Source of the DNA: Actinokineospora diospyrosa | GTDB taxonomy: Bacteria > Actinomycetota > Actinomycetes > Mycobacteriales > Pseudonocardiaceae | Reading direction: 5' to 3' | DNA: 64,000 nt | Assembly (NCBI RefSeq): GCF_024171925.1 | Contig: NZ_JAMTCO010000018.1 | Coordinates: 1 to 64,000 of the forward strand | Part shown: one piece after another, positions 62,386 through 64,000 of the stretch | Layout: the number at the start of each line of letters is the position of its first letter | Position numbering within the stretch: the stretch's first letter is position 1 | Program-made: the position numbers and the translations under genes | Notes under the pieces: generated by a model | Seen by the model: only the letters and a program-made list of their open reading frames with translations | Databases searched by the model: none | Told to the model about the DNA's origin: nothing

Positions 62386-62708
62386 TGGGCACCGCCGAGG
62401 TTGAGGGTGACCACGCCCGCGACCACCAGGACGACGCCGATGACCTTGACCGGGGTGAGCGCCTCGTTGAGGAACAACGCGCCGACGATGACGATCACCG
62501 TGGTGCCGAGGGCGGACCAGATCGCGTAGCCGACGCCGATCTCCATGCCTTGCTGCAACGCCTTGGCCAGCATGAAGAACGCGATCGCGTACCCGGCGAG
62601 CACGGTCACGGTCGGCCAGAGCTGGGTGAAGCCCTGCGTCGACTTCATCAGGCTGGTGGCGACCACCTCGAAGGTGATCGCCAGGCCGAGGTACACCCAC
62701 GCGAGCAT
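62382..62708 (-). CDS. Small multidrug resistance (SMR) efflux protein, EmrE/QacE type
   Basis: 108-aa four-helix antiporter subunit. Glu14 in LGLAITFEVVATSLMK is the essential proton/substrate-binding residue. GYAIWSALGTTVIVIVGALF is the characteristic GxG-bearing third helix. It exports cationic lipophilic compounds or guanidinium-like substrates. ATG at 62708 follows GGGGAG. It lies just downstream of a large palindromic operator and upstream of its TetR gene. Confidence 0.93.
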   Translation of the reverse strand: MLAWVYLGLAITFEVVATSLMKSTQGFTQLWPTVTVLAGYAIAFFMLAKALQQGMEIGVGYAIWSALGTTVIVIVGALFLNEALTPVKVIGVVLVVAGVVTLNLGGAH

Positions 62709-62722
62709 CGCGCACTCCCCAG

Positions 62723-62770
62723 AGTTGGACATCCGTACATGTATGACTGTACATGTACGGATGTCCAACT
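62723..62770. promoter_or_regulatory. Perfect 48-bp palindromic operator/promoter of the SMR-TetR operon
   Basis: Arms of 21 bp, containing GTTGGACATCCGTACATGTA and its exact complement, are separated by TGACTG. On the minus strand TTGGAC (as -35) and CATACA (as -10) lie inside it at 17-nt spacing, so a bound TetR would cover the promoter. The element ends 15 nt before the SMR start and 4 nt from the stop of the DUF5701 gene, for which the same stem could also act as a terminator. Confidence 0.8.
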
Positions 62771-62773
62771 TAC

Positions 62774-63376
62774 CTACGCGCGGCTCGCGGCGGACGCGAA
62801 GCCGAGCCAGGTGTGCCGGTTGCCCCACCAGCACCAGCCGACCTTGGGGGCGTCCTTGTTCTCCTTGCCGTCGCGGCCGGTGCCGTTGCTGATCCAGATC
62901 GCCGGGGTGCGCGTGTCGAACTTGCCGCTCGGCCTGCGCAGGCGTGACGCGATGGTCATGAAGCAGAGGTTGCGCTCCAACGCCTCCGGCTCGTGGAGCA
63001 ACCACTGGATCCCCTCCCCCAGCGTCAGCGGGGTGCGGCTCTTACCCGCAATCGCCGGCAGCGCCTCCTCTGGCGTCCAGTTGGCCATGTCGTCGCCGCG
63101 GTCAATGTCAGTCACCAGATAGACGGGCTTGTCAGGCAACTCCACTGTCGGCGCGAAGTCGTCGAGGTCCGCCATGTCCACCACTACGAAGCCGGGCTTG
63201 TCCTTGTGCCGCAACAGGGGGGCTATTTCTGTCGCCTTGAGCCGGTCTGGGTGCACTACGAGCAGCGCGCTGTCGCTGTCCGGCAGGGCGAGGTCCTGGT
63301 CGGTGAGCCCGGCCAGTTCGGGGATGCCCAAGTCGTGGAGTCGCTGGATCTGCTTGTCGAGCGGAGGAAGGGGCAC
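62774..63376 (-). CDS. DUF5701 family protein
   Basis: 200 aa from GTG 63376, which has GGAGG 5 nt upstream; a TTG start 42 nt earlier is possible. The LDKQIQRLHDLGIPELAGL opening, the central VYLVTDIDRGDDMANWTPEEAL and the ending VGWCWWGNRHTWLGFASAASR fit this actinobacterial family of unknown function. No membrane segment. It is separated from the SMR operon only by the palindrome. Confidence 0.82.
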   Translation of the reverse strand: MPLPPLDKQIQRLHDLGIPELAGLTDQDLALPDSDSALLVVHPDRLKATEIAPLLRHKDKPGFVVVDMADLDDFAPTVELPDKPVYLVTDIDRGDDMANWTPEEALPAIAGKSRTPLTLGEGIQWLLHEPEALERNLCFMTIASRLRRPSGKFDTRTPAIWISNGTGRDGKENKDAPKVGWCWWGNRHTWLGFASAASRA

Positions 63377-63561
63377 GCGCGAGCCTCCAGGGGTTTCGGG
63401 TAGGGGGTTTCCGTCCAACGCCCGCGACGCGGCCGATGTTCCCGAGCCCTACCACGATCGGGTCAAACTCCGGGTTAACACTGCTCGACACCCTCGCGTG
63501 TCCAGGGTGGACGGACGTCGACCGTCGGTACGGTCGCGCTGTCTCACCCCCCGGAGGAGCC

Positions 63562-64000
63562 ATGTGGGAGCTGCTCATCGCGGCCATCGGTGTGGCGGTA
63601 CCGATCGTGACCTTCCTGTGGGAGTCGCTGGTCGTCGGGCGCAAACGGCTCGGGTACCGGGTGCAGCTCGACACCAGGATCCGCGTGGGCGAACGCCCCG
63701 GCGGACCGCTGCGGCTGCGGGTAGGCGACAGCGACGCCGCGCTCGACGACCCGACTCTGGTGCTGCTGCGCGTAGAGAACGCAGGGGCGACCAACGTCGA
63801 TCGCGGGGACTACGCCGCCCCGGACGACGACAAGGTGGGGCTGCGAATCAGCTTCCCGCAGCGGCGCGTGGTGGACATGGCCATCACGGAGCTGAGCGAC
63901 GCGCATCTAGAGCAGTTCTTCGGCGCGGAGTCCGGGCTCGCCTACGCAGACAACACGATCGATCTGCCGCGGGTGCCTCTTAACCGCAAAGCTCACTACA
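63562..64000 (+). CDS. N-terminal part of a membrane-anchored protein, cut by the window edge
   Basis: ATG at 63562 with GGAGGAG at ideal spacing; the frame stays open to the last base (146 codons). An N-terminal membrane segment (WELLIAAIGVAVPIVTFLWE) is followed by VVGRKRLGYRVQLDT, VLLRVENAGATNVDRGDY and GLRISFPQRRVVDMAITELSD. The pattern recalls the N-terminal region of large actinobacterial proteins that carry a C-terminal substrate-binding-like domain, but that part is outside the window. Confidence 0.75.
   Translation, partial: MWELLIAAIGVAVPIVTFLWESLVVGRKRLGYRVQLDTRIRVGERPGGPLRLRVGDSDAALDDPTLVLLRVENAGATNVDRGDYAAPDDDKVGLRISFPQRRVVDMAITELSDAHLEQFFGAESGLAYADNTIDLPRVPLNRKAHY

Overview
The window is high-GC actinobacterial DNA, most likely from a filamentous member of the Pseudonocardiales (Actinokineospora, Saccharothrix or Lentzea type). 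The evidence is a BldD orthologue with an intact c-di-GMP signature, an actinobacterial-type integration host factor, a Scr1-type XRE/DUF397 regulator pair, many GTG starts, dense 4-nt start/stop overlaps, and gene order shared with mycobacteria (pyrRBC-x-carAB-pyrF-mihF-gmk-rpoZ-coaBC-metK-priA-def-fmt-rsmB; aroCKBQ-pepQ-efp-nusB). The genus is an inference. Nearly all core genes lie on the minus strand, so the text reads from high to low coordinates within each operon.

Left part (1-11.9 kb): the 5' end of a 16S rRNA gene with its promoter and antitermination leader; tyrS, a 3-methyladenine DNA glycosylase and an SGNH hydrolase; then the complete arginine operon argC-J-B-D-F-R-G-H, which appears to start with a leaderless argC mRNA whose -10 is covered by an ARG box. 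From 12 to 19.3 kb is an accessory block: two luciferase-like flavin monooxygenases, a GNAT acetyltransferase, a polar amino-acid ABC transporter and a sarcosine-oxidase-like flavoenzyme. It resembles the Bacillus ytm/ytn sulfur-amino-acid salvage loci. At 19.3-21.4 kb an ATPase and an HNH nuclease are translationally coupled, as in Septu (PtuAB) anti-phage systems. They are followed by about 0.9 kb of non-coding DNA packed with four repeat structures, including DnaA-box-like motifs.

Centre (22.4-43 kb): an O-methyltransferase, an asparaginase and a flavoprotein lead into rsmB-fmt-def-priA, then metK, coaBC, rpoZ, gmk and mihF, then the pyrimidine operon pyrR-B-C-(PH-like membrane protein)-carA-carB-pyrF. 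A PyrR-type RNA loop lies directly before the pyrR ribosome-binding site. bldD is divergent from pyrR.

Right part (43.7-64 kb): nusB, efp, pepQ and the shikimate cluster aroC-K-B-Q; a repeat-rich spacer; two tandem paralogous small genes, one internally deleted; a prepilin peptidase; and aroE-mltG-ruvX-alaS with two small membrane proteins and rarA. The last 4 kb holds the XRE/DUF397 pair beside a large inverted repeat, a small-multidrug-resistance pump with its TetR regulator under a perfect 48-bp palindromic operator, a DUF5701 protein, and a gene cut by the window edge.

No tRNA, CRISPR array, insertion sequence or prophage was recognised. The least conventional parts are the ATPase/HNH pair with its repeat-filled flank, the flavin monooxygenase/transporter block, the duplicated leaderless small genes, and several RNA or operator structures that overlap start codons.
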